Assembly: GCA_037954665.1 (NCBI GenBank)
Contig: JBBMOL010000016.1
Coordinates: 3,534,001 to 3,598,000, forward strand
Direction: 5' to 3'
Length of the DNA: 64,000 bases
DNA from: Laguncularia racemosa
Lineage: Eukaryota > Streptophyta > Magnoliopsida > Myrtales > Combretaceae
Below, one piece after another: positions 10,674-22,500 of this stretch; the stretch's first letter is position 1; every line of letters begins with the position of its first letter. A program made the position numbers and the translations under genes. The notes beneath the pieces are model-generated. The model did no database searches, had not been told where the DNA came from, and saw only the letters and a program-made list of their open reading frames with translations.

Positions 10674-11525
10674 TGGAGCCTAGACCTTTCAATCCTTCAA
10701 TCTTGATACAGTAAGAGGGATATCGATCATAGGCCATCTAAGACGAAAAGGTAAACAATCTTTCATTTGTTGATTAATTTATGTTGCATTATGAATAGTA
10801 TAACATTTCACTTGTTATCATCATAGGATTAATCAACCCTCGCCATTTGATACCACGAGTTGTCACTCCGTCATGATGAGGGTTGTTCTTGGATTTCTGG
10901 TAAGTACAACATCAACACTCTCTAAGTGAATAATTGTATAACTATTTCTTATTTAATTTATGTTTTGTTCTTACTTGCAAAGTGAAATCTTAAGACAAAT
11001 TTTCTTATCGTTGGATCTAGAGACAGCCATTAAAATAGTTGCTTTGGGTCTTCATTTCATGCATCGCCATGAGGAGGGGTGGGGGAAAACGCTGTACCCG
11101 CAAGCGCAATAGCAGAATACCATAGAGGTGGAGATGGAGGGACAATCGATTCCTTCATGGCGAAGGACGACAGGACTTGACGACCTCGAAACCAGGGTGA
11201 GACACAATAGAATCCAATACATGACCAACAGTTCCCAATGGATTCTAATGTGATATACAATAGCTTGGGGCCAATTTTTAGCACATACAAGACACCATAT
11301 CGACATTTCATAAGTGATCTTGTCCCAACACTACCAGCTCTGCATAGGAAATGCTTTAGAAAGCAACCTATGTATCAAGGTGAATCATTAAATCATCTTA
11401 CAGAATGGAGTCCTGTGTCTTCCTAAACATTTGAAGATACTACCCAACAGCATCAAACACAGGAGTCTCAAGCTGCTCCTGCTCCATGTCCAAGGCCATC
11501 TCGAAACCAATAAACCCATTTACTT
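10674..11525 (+). pseudogene. Possible captured gene remnant, PMD-like start
   Basis: ATG 10674 gives MEPRPFNPSILIQ and then stops, within an exon-like block followed by a GTAAAC donor-like site. Plant mobile domain proteins often begin with a similar D/E-P-G/R-P-x-x-x-S-x-L segment. Later blocks at 10828-10900 and 11048-11520, including YNSLGPIFSTYKTPYRHFI and a proline-rich tail, look coding. I could not place them firmly in any family. It lies on the opposite strand to the MULE B transposase. Gene carriage by MULEs is well known, but the identity here is a weak inference. Confidence 0.3.
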
Positions 11526-11689
11526 AGCTAGTCAAACAATTCACTAGGGAAAGGAGATAAGATGGGATAGCAGTCGATAATTTGTTATTCGTTTTTTATG
11601 TATATGTTATATTTAAATGATCAGGTTGACGTATTTCAACATTCTGTAATGAATTTATGCACAATATGTCTTATAGATAATGTTAGCAT

Positions 11690-14590
11690 TTGCCCATTAT
11701 ACATGCAATGTATAGATATACAATATTACAATTTCGAATATGTGAAAACAAATTAACAAATGTTTAGAGAAATTAACATTTAATACAACTTCTAAATAAA
11801 TTACAAAATTGTAAATATAAATATAGAATAAGCGTTAATCTCTGAGAAGGATTCCTCTTCTACTATGTCAAAACAAAGTTAATGAAGTGGTCAAGGCTTC
11901 ACTTAAGCTATATAATGGAAACAGGTAATATTAACATCACAAATGCAATGTGGAACATCATGAAATATGTGTTTGTATTCATCATTTACCATTATCACGT
12001 CGACATGGGCATGTTCTTTTATTGTGCCCTTCCTTTTGGTAAAGTCTACATGTGATTTTATCTAGACACCCCCTAGTGTCCATCTCCATGTGGTATCTTT
12101 TCTACCTCGGTTTTTTTCTTCTTGTGTGCGAGGTCTCCCTTTGGGTAAAGCGACGGGAAGTGTAATATAGGCATGAAGTGCATCACATATGTTAACTCTT
12201 GATGCATCTGCCTATACCAATTAAGTATAGAGTGCATCATATCAAGCCTCATTAAGGCAGCTACTATACAGGTGTGAGAGCATGGAATTTCGTATATTTG
12301 CCACTTTTGGCAACTACATGTGTTTCAGGCAAAGTTGACAATGTGTGTTCGGCCTCTTCCCCTTAACCCGTTCATGACATAATGACTACTGGTGAGCACT
12401 TCAAAAAGTTTGTCCAGTCTGCTATAGTCAATGATCTTATGGTTGCTAGTTCGTGAACTCCATCTATCGATCTTCTCGGTTGCATATTTGGTGAAAATTC
12501 TGCCATTTGCCATATTCTTCAAAGCCTTAAAATGCTTCTTAATGAAGTATCTCACGTAGTCGTAGAACATCTTCTTCACCAAAGCAGTTACAGATAATCT
12601 TCGAGCCCCCTTCAACATGGAATTGTAGCTTTCAATAATGTTGGAGTTCATATACCTAAACTAATAGCAACCGTTATGAGCTAGTGTCTGCATATCAACG
12701 ACATATCGTCAAACCAGTCCAACGCATCAGGCTTAATGATCCCCACTTACTCCATCACATAGTTCAATTTGCAAGATTATGCTTGCAACTTGACGTATGT
12801 AATTAACCTCTTACATTGCATGTTTTTATGTGCCGAGTTGAAGTTTCTTGTAAGGTGTCATAGACAAAACCACCACACCACAAATGGAGGGTGCCATCTA
12901 TTGGCTTCTTCTTCAATTGCCGACTTGATACCCGTGTGTCTATTTGATATGAGGCAAATGGTTTCACGACCAGCGTTGTCGTTAACAACATATTCTTTAA
13001 ATTTCCTCAAAAACTAGCCCTATATCTCAGCCATTTCCTGATCCATGACAATGAATGCTAGAGGAAGTATATGGATGTTACCATTAACACCACAAGCAAT
13101 TAACAACTTGTGAGTGTACTTCCCATACAGAAAAGTTACATCCATGGTAACAATTGGTCTAAGGAATCTCTATGCTACAACGCACAACCCAAATGTCTAG
13201 AATACCAACTTCAGAGTAGGCACCCCGAGGGTAGTTAATATGCTTTACCCTCAATCAATTCGCTTTCCAGGATTTGTATTTTCTATCGCATTTAAAAGTT
13301 TAGGGAGTTTATTGTAAGACTTCTCCCAATTCCCATAAACATGCTTTATAGCCCATTTCCTATTTATCTTATAACCAAATTTTTGTTCAACAACAGAAGA
13401 TAGCTTTGCTACTTCATATGAGGATTGTCTCTAATAAGATTTACAAATTGGCTAGCAAGAAGATTCCAATCCAGCTGTGGGTGATCCTGAAAAATCAACG
13501 GGTTATTGCATGTGTGTGGACCTTCGAATCTTATCACTACGAACATGCCCTCTAACTTCTTCTTTCCGGGCCAAAGCCTCCATTTACAATTGTCGTCTCT
13601 TCTTAAACAATAAACAAACCACAACAAGGAACTAGATTCTACAATAGTAAAGTTACAATGGTTCTTCACATGGTAAGCTTTTATTGCTTGAATCACATTT
13701 GCTTTCGTTTTGAATCTCATGCTCCTGTAGAAATCGTTACTACTACTTGAACCGTTGCAAATATTAGTTTACTCCTACTCGAAATAAATGTAACCATCAT
13801 CACCACTAACATTGTAGTACGAAACAGGATCTCTAATTGCCATATTTGGTGGTTCAGCTTGTTCTAATTGATATTACCTATCTTGAGTACGTATGTACGG
13901 TTGGAGAGTCTTCTTTAGGTACTTCATCTCCATTGCTTTCACTTTTCCCGTTTTCCTCATTAGAACTCTCCTCGTTATTGGTACTCTCCTCCCTAACACT
14001 CATTCCTACATCAGTGTCAATTGTAGTCTTCGCTCCTAAATGAACCATGTATAGATTACTTGTCTCTAGTTATTGTAACACTGGAGCAATTGCTCTATCA
14101 TTTCATCTTCGTCATTGCTTTCCATCAAGGTTAGAATTGAGGATTCAAATGTTGACGGGTCGAGCTGCATTTTTATAATGTTATGTGATGAATGTGGCTA
14201 ATTGCTTGTATCAAATATTTGCCTTATGAAGCCCCCCCCAAATTATTAGAAATTCTGATGTACAATTGTTATATGCCATAATCTCCATATGATTCATCTG
14301 TTTCAATGAAATTTTCAACATCTTCATCATCTTTAATTGGCATTAATGCATAGCATGTATTGCCCTCATGGAACATAGGATGCTTGTGAATTATCTCAAC
14401 CTCTACTTCAATTGGATTAACTTTGATACTCCAGTATATTTTGTATGAGAATTCATTATAGTTGATATTTTTCTTCATTTTCAACTTTTTCACTGGATCT
14501 CTATCAAATTTCGGCTCTCAGTTACTAGCCACAATATTTCCAAACACATAAATCATCAATTTGACGTAGTCACCCACTGATTCCATATCC
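11690..14590 (-). pseudogene. MuDR-type MULE transposase, copy B
   Basis: In order along the minus strand: an N-terminal region (14493-14269, MKKLKMKKNINYN, with an acidic ENFIETDES tail); a MuDR N-terminal domain (13720-13409, MRFKTKANVIQAIKAYH, CKWRLWPGKKK, EGPHTCNNP); and a DDE core with TMDVTFLYGKYTHKLLIACG near 13140 and an ISNRHTGIKSAIEEE segment near 12920. Then follow the family's C-terminal helical region (12651-12325) and a SWIM zinc motif CSCQKWQIYEIPCSHTC near 12325-12270. Multiple stops interrupt the frame. It is more complete than copy A and shares its gene order, so it defines the parent structure of the family. Confidence 0.8.
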
Positions 14591-15329
14591 ATAGTATATT
14601 TAAATTGTGAGCTTTTAAAAAAAATGACAATTTTCAATAACAACATTGTAAAAATTAGCCCAAAAAAGATAATTTTCTGTATCATTTTTAATTTTAATTT
14701 TTCTCATTATTTCCAAAAAAAATTGCAAATTTAATTAATAGCACTGTAAAAATTATTTTGCAAACTAGATATTACAAATTTCTGTCACAATATTTTTTTT
14801 TATAACAACATAGATAATATTTTCAATTTAATATTTACAAATAATATTAAAATTTTCATCATAACAAAGTATTCTTATACTAATACAAAAATTAATATTG
14901 CTTATTATGTATTATAGGATCTACATAAATCATTTTTAATACACTATAAACTAACAATAAGTAGTAATATTTTCTATAAAACATAACATTATAGCAACAT
15001 TTTCATCAAATAATGATATCAAATACAGTAAAAAAAAAACTTTAACTTTTTTCTAAAAACATACCACAATTGATTAATCGTTGAGGAAATGCTAGATCTC
15101 AATGTATTTGTTTGAATCCATCTTTTTCACTCTACACAAATACTTCTTCTTTTTCCTACGAACGACAAAAAAAAAAATGGAGTTTGTAGATGGGAAAATT
15201 AAAGCACATTTCTTCCATTACTATATGTATATTATTAATTTTCTATACTGTTGTCACATGAGTTGCTTTTTTATGTTGATGGTGAATGTTAAAGTAAAAA
15301 AAAAAAAAATGGATTGTGAGATTACTTGG

Positions 15330-15514
15330 GGTGGCAAAATTGAAGGTATACATCAGGTCCGCAATTTCAGTACAAATTGGACTGAAGGCATAGACTTGGT
15401 GTACGCCTTTAATTTTGCAAATCATGTCCATGCCTTTGAAACCTATTTTTGAAATAATTATTTCAGGTACAATATTTGTGATAAAAAAATTACAATATTT
15501 TAGAGTGTAGCCCC
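15330..15514 (-). repeat. MULE B right terminal inverted repeat
   Basis: It is the inverse of 8909-9089, with the outer end at 15514 (CCCC). Confidence 0.75.
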
Positions 15515-16329
15515 TTTTTCTTGCCATGTAATAAGAAAAAAAATGTACATTTTAATTTTTATTTTTATTTTAGAATTTAGTTAGGAAAATTTGACAATTT
15601 TACATATGGCCACAATAAAGATTATGTTATAAAAAAACTTTTTAAATTTTCTTTTTTAAGATTATTCAATTACAAATATTTTTTTTCTAACAATACAGAC
15701 AATAAATCGAAATTTGACATTTAAAATTAATATGAAAAATTTTGTCAGCATAATGTTGATCTTTTTCCTATATTAACAAAAAAATTAACTACTACATGTT
15801 ATGTATTACAAGATCTACATAAATTTTGTTTAACATACTATAAACTAACAGCAAGCACTAATATTTTGTAAAAACATAACATTACAAAGAATCACAGTAA
15901 AAGTTTTGTCAAATGATGAAAACTAACACAATAATGAAAAGAACTTTAACTTTTTATCAAAATACATACCAAAATGTAGATTAATCAAGTTTTTTCATTT
16001 GAGGAAATAGTAGATCTTAGTGGACTCATTTAAATCCCACTATTTTGTAGCTATAGAAGACCTTCTTTTTCCTATGAAAGAGAGAAAAATAAAGGAAGAA
16101 ATGGAGTTTGTAGACGTAAAAATAAAAATGAATGTGTTTTGTTTTTGTGTTTGTATTATTAATTTGAAATACTATAGCATCTGTGACTATGTTAAAGTAG
16201 GTTTGCATGCATTTTTTTTTAGGTTTGCAGGTTTTACGCTTGTAGTGGACATGTAGACGGTAGATATTTAATGAACTCTTTTAGACGGTTAGAGCACGTT
16301 CATGACTTTAGTACAAATTGTATTGAAGC

Positions 16330-16432
16330 ATACATCTGGTTTGCGACTTCAAAACTTATTTTCGGAATAATTTTATTAGGTACTCTATTTCATGAATTTT
16401 TTTAAAATAATATTATTTTACTGAATTTCCCC
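16330..16432 (-). repeat. MULE A right terminal inverted repeat
   Basis: It is the inverse of 6107-6210, with the outer end CCCC at 16429-16432. Confidence 0.7.
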
Positions 16433-16745
16433 TCTAATGCACACTCATATATTAAATATTTATTTCATGCATATGAATTTCATAATGTGTTTGTGATGTT
16501 ATTTGTTCAAAGAGATATTTCAATATTAACGGTAAAGAGTTCTTATGAAAAGATAATAAGCATATCCTTTCCTTGCCAAATGATATATGATATATTTTTG
16601 TATGGATTGTTTCTTTAAAGTAAAGATATTGAAAAGTTTATAACAACCTTCTTCAATAAATATGGTCTATATAAAGCCTTCTTGATTGAAACTATATTAA
16701 TGAGATTTTGATATGTTTATAAATATATATGTCTCACATTTTTAT

Positions 16746-18067
16746 TAAGTGTTGACAAGATGAGCAAGGGAATTTAGTATATTAAGATTAGAAGATCCAA
16801 CACTTATAATGAGTACATTTTGGTAATGTGCTTCGGTAAGAGAATTAGAATGGATTGTAATATTGAAAGTTAAATATTGAGAATTCCTCAAATAAATTTT
16901 CATAATAAAATTGGATAAATAAAATAAGGAAAAAAAACATTATTATGGATTAAGCTTATGAGTTTCTATAAAAATAAGGAAAGTTTTTCAAATGATTGGA
17001 GGAAAGTTTTTTAAAATGTTCAATGAATGTTTCCATAAGTTTAGGATGTGTGCTAAACACGATACAATCTTGTCTTGTAAGAATATAACGAATAAAGTAA
17101 GTCCTAAAATATGCTACATTCTAATATTGGAAGAATTTTGTTATATATGATATGTGCATTTGTTTTAAATCTATTCTATAGAAAAGTGGTATTGTATGTG
17201 TATAATAAAAAAGAAGCTATATATTTTTTCAAATCAAAGTTTTCCTAAACAAAGCTTTTTATAGCCATTAATCAATTAATTTCAAAATATAATAAATTAA
17301 GAAAGAAGCCATTGCATATTTTCATCTTTTTATCCTTAGATAAGCTTAACCGTTATATAAGAAGAGAAGACCGGGAGTAAAACAAGAGAGTTTATATAGT
17401 ATACATTATATCACACAAAGCTAAGTATTGCTAATAAGTAGTATCTTTTGAGAATTGTGCTTTTGAGATTGTCATTCTCCTACTTTAGTGAGCTAGCAAA
17501 TTTAGGAATACTTTCATTTTTTTTTCAATAGAATGATTGAGGGTGTTGTAATTGTGAGCTTGATCACAAGCTTATTGTATAGATAAGTGAAGACGTTGTG
17601 TATAAGTGGTTAAGTTGTTAGGGTTAGCCTAGTGAGAACTAGGAGAACCTAGGAAGGTTGTATTTCATAGCAATATTAGCCTCTATTAAGCTTAATAGTG
17701 CTTTTCACTACATAAAAAATCATCATGTATTATCAATTGGAATTTTATAGCGGATTCCTAGTGAGCTAGTAGTGTTGGAAAAAGGGAGGTAGGAACAAGA
17801 TCAAACCATTATAAATCTGGGCATAATTATCTCTCTCTCTCTCTCCACTTTACCTTATATACTTTTATCTTACTGCTTGAGTTATTGTGCTGCAACTTGC
17901 ATATCTAAGTATTTCTATTTAGGGCAAAAGTAGGAAAATGCACATAACTCTGAATTAATCTAAAGTGCTTCTGTATAACAATTTATTTAAAGGGGTTAAA
18001 TGAATTTGATCTATAAGTCACTAAACAACCAATTCAACCCTTCTCTTGGTTCCAAATTTGGCCTACA
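16746..18067 (+). repeat. Ty1/copia (SIRE-like) LTR, probably solo
   Basis: The 3' end is characteristic: CAATTCAACCCTTCTCTTGG followed by TTCCAAATTTGGCCTACA, ending at 18067. It resembles the 'CCAATTCACCCCCCTCTTGG' tail of SIRE/Maximus-type LTRs. A CT-rich tract (17831-17845) and a TATA box (TTATATAAGAAG, 17353-17363) are in the expected order. The start at TGTTGACAAGATGAGCAAGG (16752) or nearby is a guess. No PBS follows 18067, so this is a solo or 3' LTR. No coding sequence is seen. Confidence 0.5.
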
Positions 18068-18249
18068 TATTTAACCTAAACTAGCTTTTCACAATCAATA
18101 ATACTTCATATCATTGAGAGATCACCTGTGTAAACATATAATTATAATAATGTATAGGTGTACATTTACATATTACCACATTATCCTATGTACAATATAA
18201 TATTTGAGTACTCTCTTAGTGTGTCTTCACTTAATACTATTAATCACTA

Positions 18250-19545
18250 AAATACACAATACTCGTATTTCACTTCCTAATTTCTTAAATTAAATAATTG
18301 TGTATATATTACTAGAGTATACTAGGTTGTGTATAGTATAGAATTGGTGAGATCAAATCGTTCCCACAAGGACTAATATATTTTAATTACTAATACTTCT
18401 TCCTATTTCCATTGTCTAACTCAAAAATTTAAACTCAATTATCTAAACTATTAAATCTAAAAAAATAATAAACTAATTTAATCTAATTAAAATAAAACAA
18501 ATAACAAAACATAAAATAAAAGACAATTAAAATTTATTAAAAACACATCATCTTAGTATTCAAATATCATTCCCCCTAAACATAAACAACCATGCAATCT
18601 ATCAATCTCATTCTAATTATCTAGATAATGAGAATTTCTAAAGTATTTTAACAATTCTTTCAAATTATTAATATCTAACCATAAGTTGATTGACCAAAAT
18701 CTCTTCTAAGTCAAAACCCCTATGATTGCATTAAGTTTTATAAATTCTACTATTAGGTTTGACCTTAATTTAAAGTATTTATCTCATCCCATCTCTAAGA
18801 TTGTATGCAATTCGTTTTAATTATACCAGATCTAATTACATATGTGATTTTTCAATCAATATATATAATATCAAACAATGAATTAATACTCTAGGAATAT
18901 CAATTCAAAGAACCAATAAAAAAAAACACGTAATTAAATTGTAAAAAAAGTAGAAATCATAAATTGAATTAAAAAGAAAAGAGAATATATTTGCATAGAG
19001 TTCTAAGGTTCTCAATAACTGAATGCTAACACTATTAATCTAAAACGTAAAAAGAAATAAAACAAAAGAAAAGGAGAAAAAGAAGGTTAAGATGACAACC
19101 CTCTTAAGCCTCTAAAAACATAGCTCTCTCAAAGAATGCAAAAGTTCAAATTTTCTTGTCTTCAATTTTTTTAAATAGTAAAGTGAAATTCACAACAATT
19201 AAATGTGATCACAGCCATGACTCCAACTGTGAACCTTTTTGACTTCAAAACTCAACTTTTAATAAGTATTGCAAGTTTATGGGCGGGTTTATGGATTTGA
19301 TCTTGACCATCAACCTCTCCATTCACTAACTCTTTTTTGTAACATCACGGTTTAGGTTCATGGGCAATGATCGAAGGCTTGATCTTCTTCTAAGCATCAT
19401 ATCTTTTTCACTTTAGCTCCGAATCACATAAAATTTGTTTGAAAATTTTCCTATTTGTTTAAATTAACTCTCCCACCCTTAAAATCAAAATTTAACATAA
19501 ATAAGCATTAAAATTAATCAAAACACCAATTAATTTCATAAAAAC
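18250..19545 (-). repeat. Athila-like LTR relic, left part
   Basis: The block GGTGAGATCAAATCGTTCCC near 18347 matches the layout of the GTGAGTAGGGTTGAATCCAC block in the Athila-like LTR at 1683. Both are followed by similar AT-rich leader sequence with short ordered matches. No PBS is visible on its left. The hAT element at 19546 splits it. Confidence 0.4.
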
Positions 19546-22500
19546 TAGAGATGTAAGTGGGATGGGCACTGTTAGGTTCCTAACTCACCCGACCCATAAC
19601 CTATAGGGTTTGGGATGTGTTATGAGACAAATATTAAACCCATCGAGAGCCCGAATCTATTATTTATTATTATTGTTATTATTTTTACAATTAAGTTAAT
19701 AAATATTACTATATATTTAATAAATAATAAAAAAAAACCTATTAAGTGTGCATGAGTCACATCCCATGATGGCATAGCTAGGAGACTTGGAATGGGAAGT
19801 GAAAAAAAATCAAAAAAGAGGAAAGGAAAGGAAACTTGACTTAGTCAAAACCCTCAATCATCCATCATCTCTATGTCTCTGAGTAGTCTTTAAATCAAAA
19901 ACAAAATTGAAAAAAAAAAACCCTCATCTCTATTACTCTCTTTAATCCCTGTGGAGCTGTTCATTGTCATTAGTCAGCCTTCTACTTCCTCTAGTATCTA
20001 TGTCCATTGTCCATGAAGCGTCAACTATTGTTGGCTTTCACTTCAGAGTTCAAATCTATCATTTGTGAATTGTTTGGAACTTCCTTGTGTTTAGATCTTA
20101 CCTAATCGAATCGGCTGACCCTCTGTCCATCCCCTCTCGGCTCTAGACTCTCTCTCTTAGAGCTTAGATTTGAATCCAAAGGTTAGTACTAAAGACTATC
20201 TTATGTTGTTTGGACAAAGTTATATATTGGATGGTTAGGTTTTGCCATCTTATGTTTTTTTGACAAAGTTATATAGTTGACATGGTTGGTGTAGGATTTG
20301 AAGCGGTTAGGTGTGTCTCATTCAAAGGCGCTAAAGGTTAATACTACGTAGAAAAAATAGAAAATATCATAAAGAACTCTCATAGATTTTATTGTGATGA
20401 TTATGTACATATATACATGATATAAATCTTCTACCCCAAATACTAAAAAACTAAGAGATCTTTGATCCCTATCTTTTAGCAACCTTATGCATAGTGTAGA
20501 TTAAAAAATAACTAATAACAAACAACTGGAAATAGAGAAAACAGACAAGCTATCTATCACGAACTTATGCTACTACTAGTATTTCCTATAAAGATATTAA
20601 GCAAGAACTTTTTTGTATGAAAGTGGTGGTAATGGATAACATTATACAACAATTACCATCTCATGTTGTTTCAACAAAGTTATATAGTGAAAGATTAATG
20701 TGTTCAACCATTTTGATTAAGATATTTTAAATATTGATTGTGGTCTTGAAGTTAGAATTAGTTGAAAGATTAATGTGTTCTTAGAAATAATAAATTGAGA
20801 GTGAGATAAGATTTAAGGAAAGAAAATTGGACTATGCCATATTAGCTTTAGTTATTTACTAATAGTGCCAAGGCCATGTCCACGTAGAAAGAGTATTTTA
20901 AGCTTTATCTCGAAGGCCATATGATGGAACCTTAGTTGAGGGAGAGTGCCATGCGAACATATAACTAGGCCTTTTGATTTGCTAGGAATGAAAGAATATG
21001 CATGCCATGAAAATTAAATAAAAGCCATTGAGCATTCTCAACTAGCACGACAAGACTCATGAGGAAATGTTTTCTTCCTCATTTCTCTTGTTTCGAAACA
21101 TGTTAAAATTAGCCATATCACCATAGACATTCTCCTTTCTCATATAAGTGGCATCATTTAGCTTTCTTTCTTTCTTTTTAGTCCAATTTCTAACTTGAAT
21201 ACTAAGAATCTTTACTATTCTTCATAGTCAATTAATTATTTGGATAAAATCTATAGGTTAGATAGGTATTTTATTTGATTTTACTGTAATCAATCAAATA
21301 AACATGTGGACAATACATGTAATTAGAATCCTTATATTGATACTTTTATGCTATGCATATATAGATGAATTCAAAATGCCTATTGATGCAAATCCCATTG
21401 ATCTTGAGGAAGAGGAAGGTCAATTCCCATTACCTAAATTTGAAACGGAAGCATGATCAACAAGTCCAATAACCACAAGTTCTCAAGTAGGAAGTAATGT
21501 TGATCAACATGATAATCCCAACAAACATAAGTTAACTTCTCCTATATGAAATGATATGGTGAGGAAAATGGTCAATGATGAGGATGTTGCTATTTGCAAT
21601 CATTGTTCTAGAACATTAAAAGCAGGCAGTAAAAATGGAGCTAAGCACTTACACAATCATTTGGAGAAGTGTACACAAAGAAAGAAGTAGAAAGACGTAA
21701 GGCAATGTCTACTATCCATTAAGGAATGAAAAAAATGAGAATGAGAGTTGTTTGAAAATAAGAAATTGGACTTTCAATCAAGATATTTCTAGGAAAAAAC
21801 TTAAAAAGGCAATCATTGTCCATGAATACCCTATTTCTATAGTTGAGTATGAGTATTTTAGGGATTATATTGAAAGTATTCAACCACTTTTTAAACATGT
21901 GAATTAGAGTACCACGAAAAATGAGATCATGAGTATCTACAATGAGGAGAAGGAAAAATTGAGAGTACTATTAAAAGGACTCAATTCTTGAGTTATAGTA
22001 ACAACAAATTTAAGGACATCAAATAAAAAAAAAAAAGGGTACATGACCATCATAGCACACTTCATTGACCATAATTAGAGGCTTTAAAGTCAACTAATGG
22101 AGTAAGATTCTTTACTTAAATTATCCTTTTATAATAAATAATGGAAAATTATACTTTATTGACTATTTTTTATATTTTCATGCAGTTTTTTATATGTTCC
22201 AATGCCATACACAAGTGAGGTACTTGTCGATTGTTTGTTTAATTCATTGATGACATGGGGACTAGATAGAACATTATCTACAATTGTTATAGATAATTGT
22301 TCTACGAATGATGACATGATTGCAACTTTGACAATGAAGCTACGAAGAGATGAGTTAGTTATTTAGGGAAAGGCACTCCACATGCGTTGTTATGCACATA
22401 TTTTGAGCTTAATTGTGAAGGAGGGTATGGTTGTGATAAAAAGTGTGATTGAGAAGATCCATGATAGTGTTGCATTTTGGTTAGCAACACCATTAAGAGT

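Larger units (their letters stand above)
8909..15514 (-). mobile_element. MULE B, inserted in MULE A
   Basis: The left TIR starts GGGGTAACACTCTAAAATAT at 8909. The right end (reverse complement from 15514) starts GGGGCTACACTCTAAAATAT. The TIRs match over about 180 bases, including ATTATTT(C)AAAAATAGG, TGGAC, GATTTGCAA and GGCGTACACC. The flanks are ATTTTCTT (8901-8908) and TTTTTCTT (15515-15522), an 8-base duplication with one difference. The element is 6.6 kb. It carries a minus-strand transposase relic on the right, a tandem array at 9540-10620, and a plus-strand gene remnant near 10674-11520. Confidence 0.8.
6107..16432 (-). mobile_element. MULE A, interrupted by MULE B
   Basis: The terminal inverted repeats match over about 100 bases. 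The left begins GGGGAATCCATTAAAATAAT at 6107, and the right (reverse complement) begins GGGGAAATTCAGTAAAATAA at 16432; both share GAAATAGAGTAC and ATTCC-AA motifs further in. The flanks are TTTGATGCA (left) and TCTAATGCA (right), a possible 9-base target duplication with two differences. Removing MULE B (8909-15514) leaves about 3.7 kb. The segment 15523-16430 aligns with 14640-15514 of B, showing it is the displaced 5' part of A. Confidence 0.75.

Noticed and set aside
11052..11426. Three overlapping ORFs on both strands
   Set aside because: They cover the same DNA; at most one reflects the captured-gene remnant, and none is intact.
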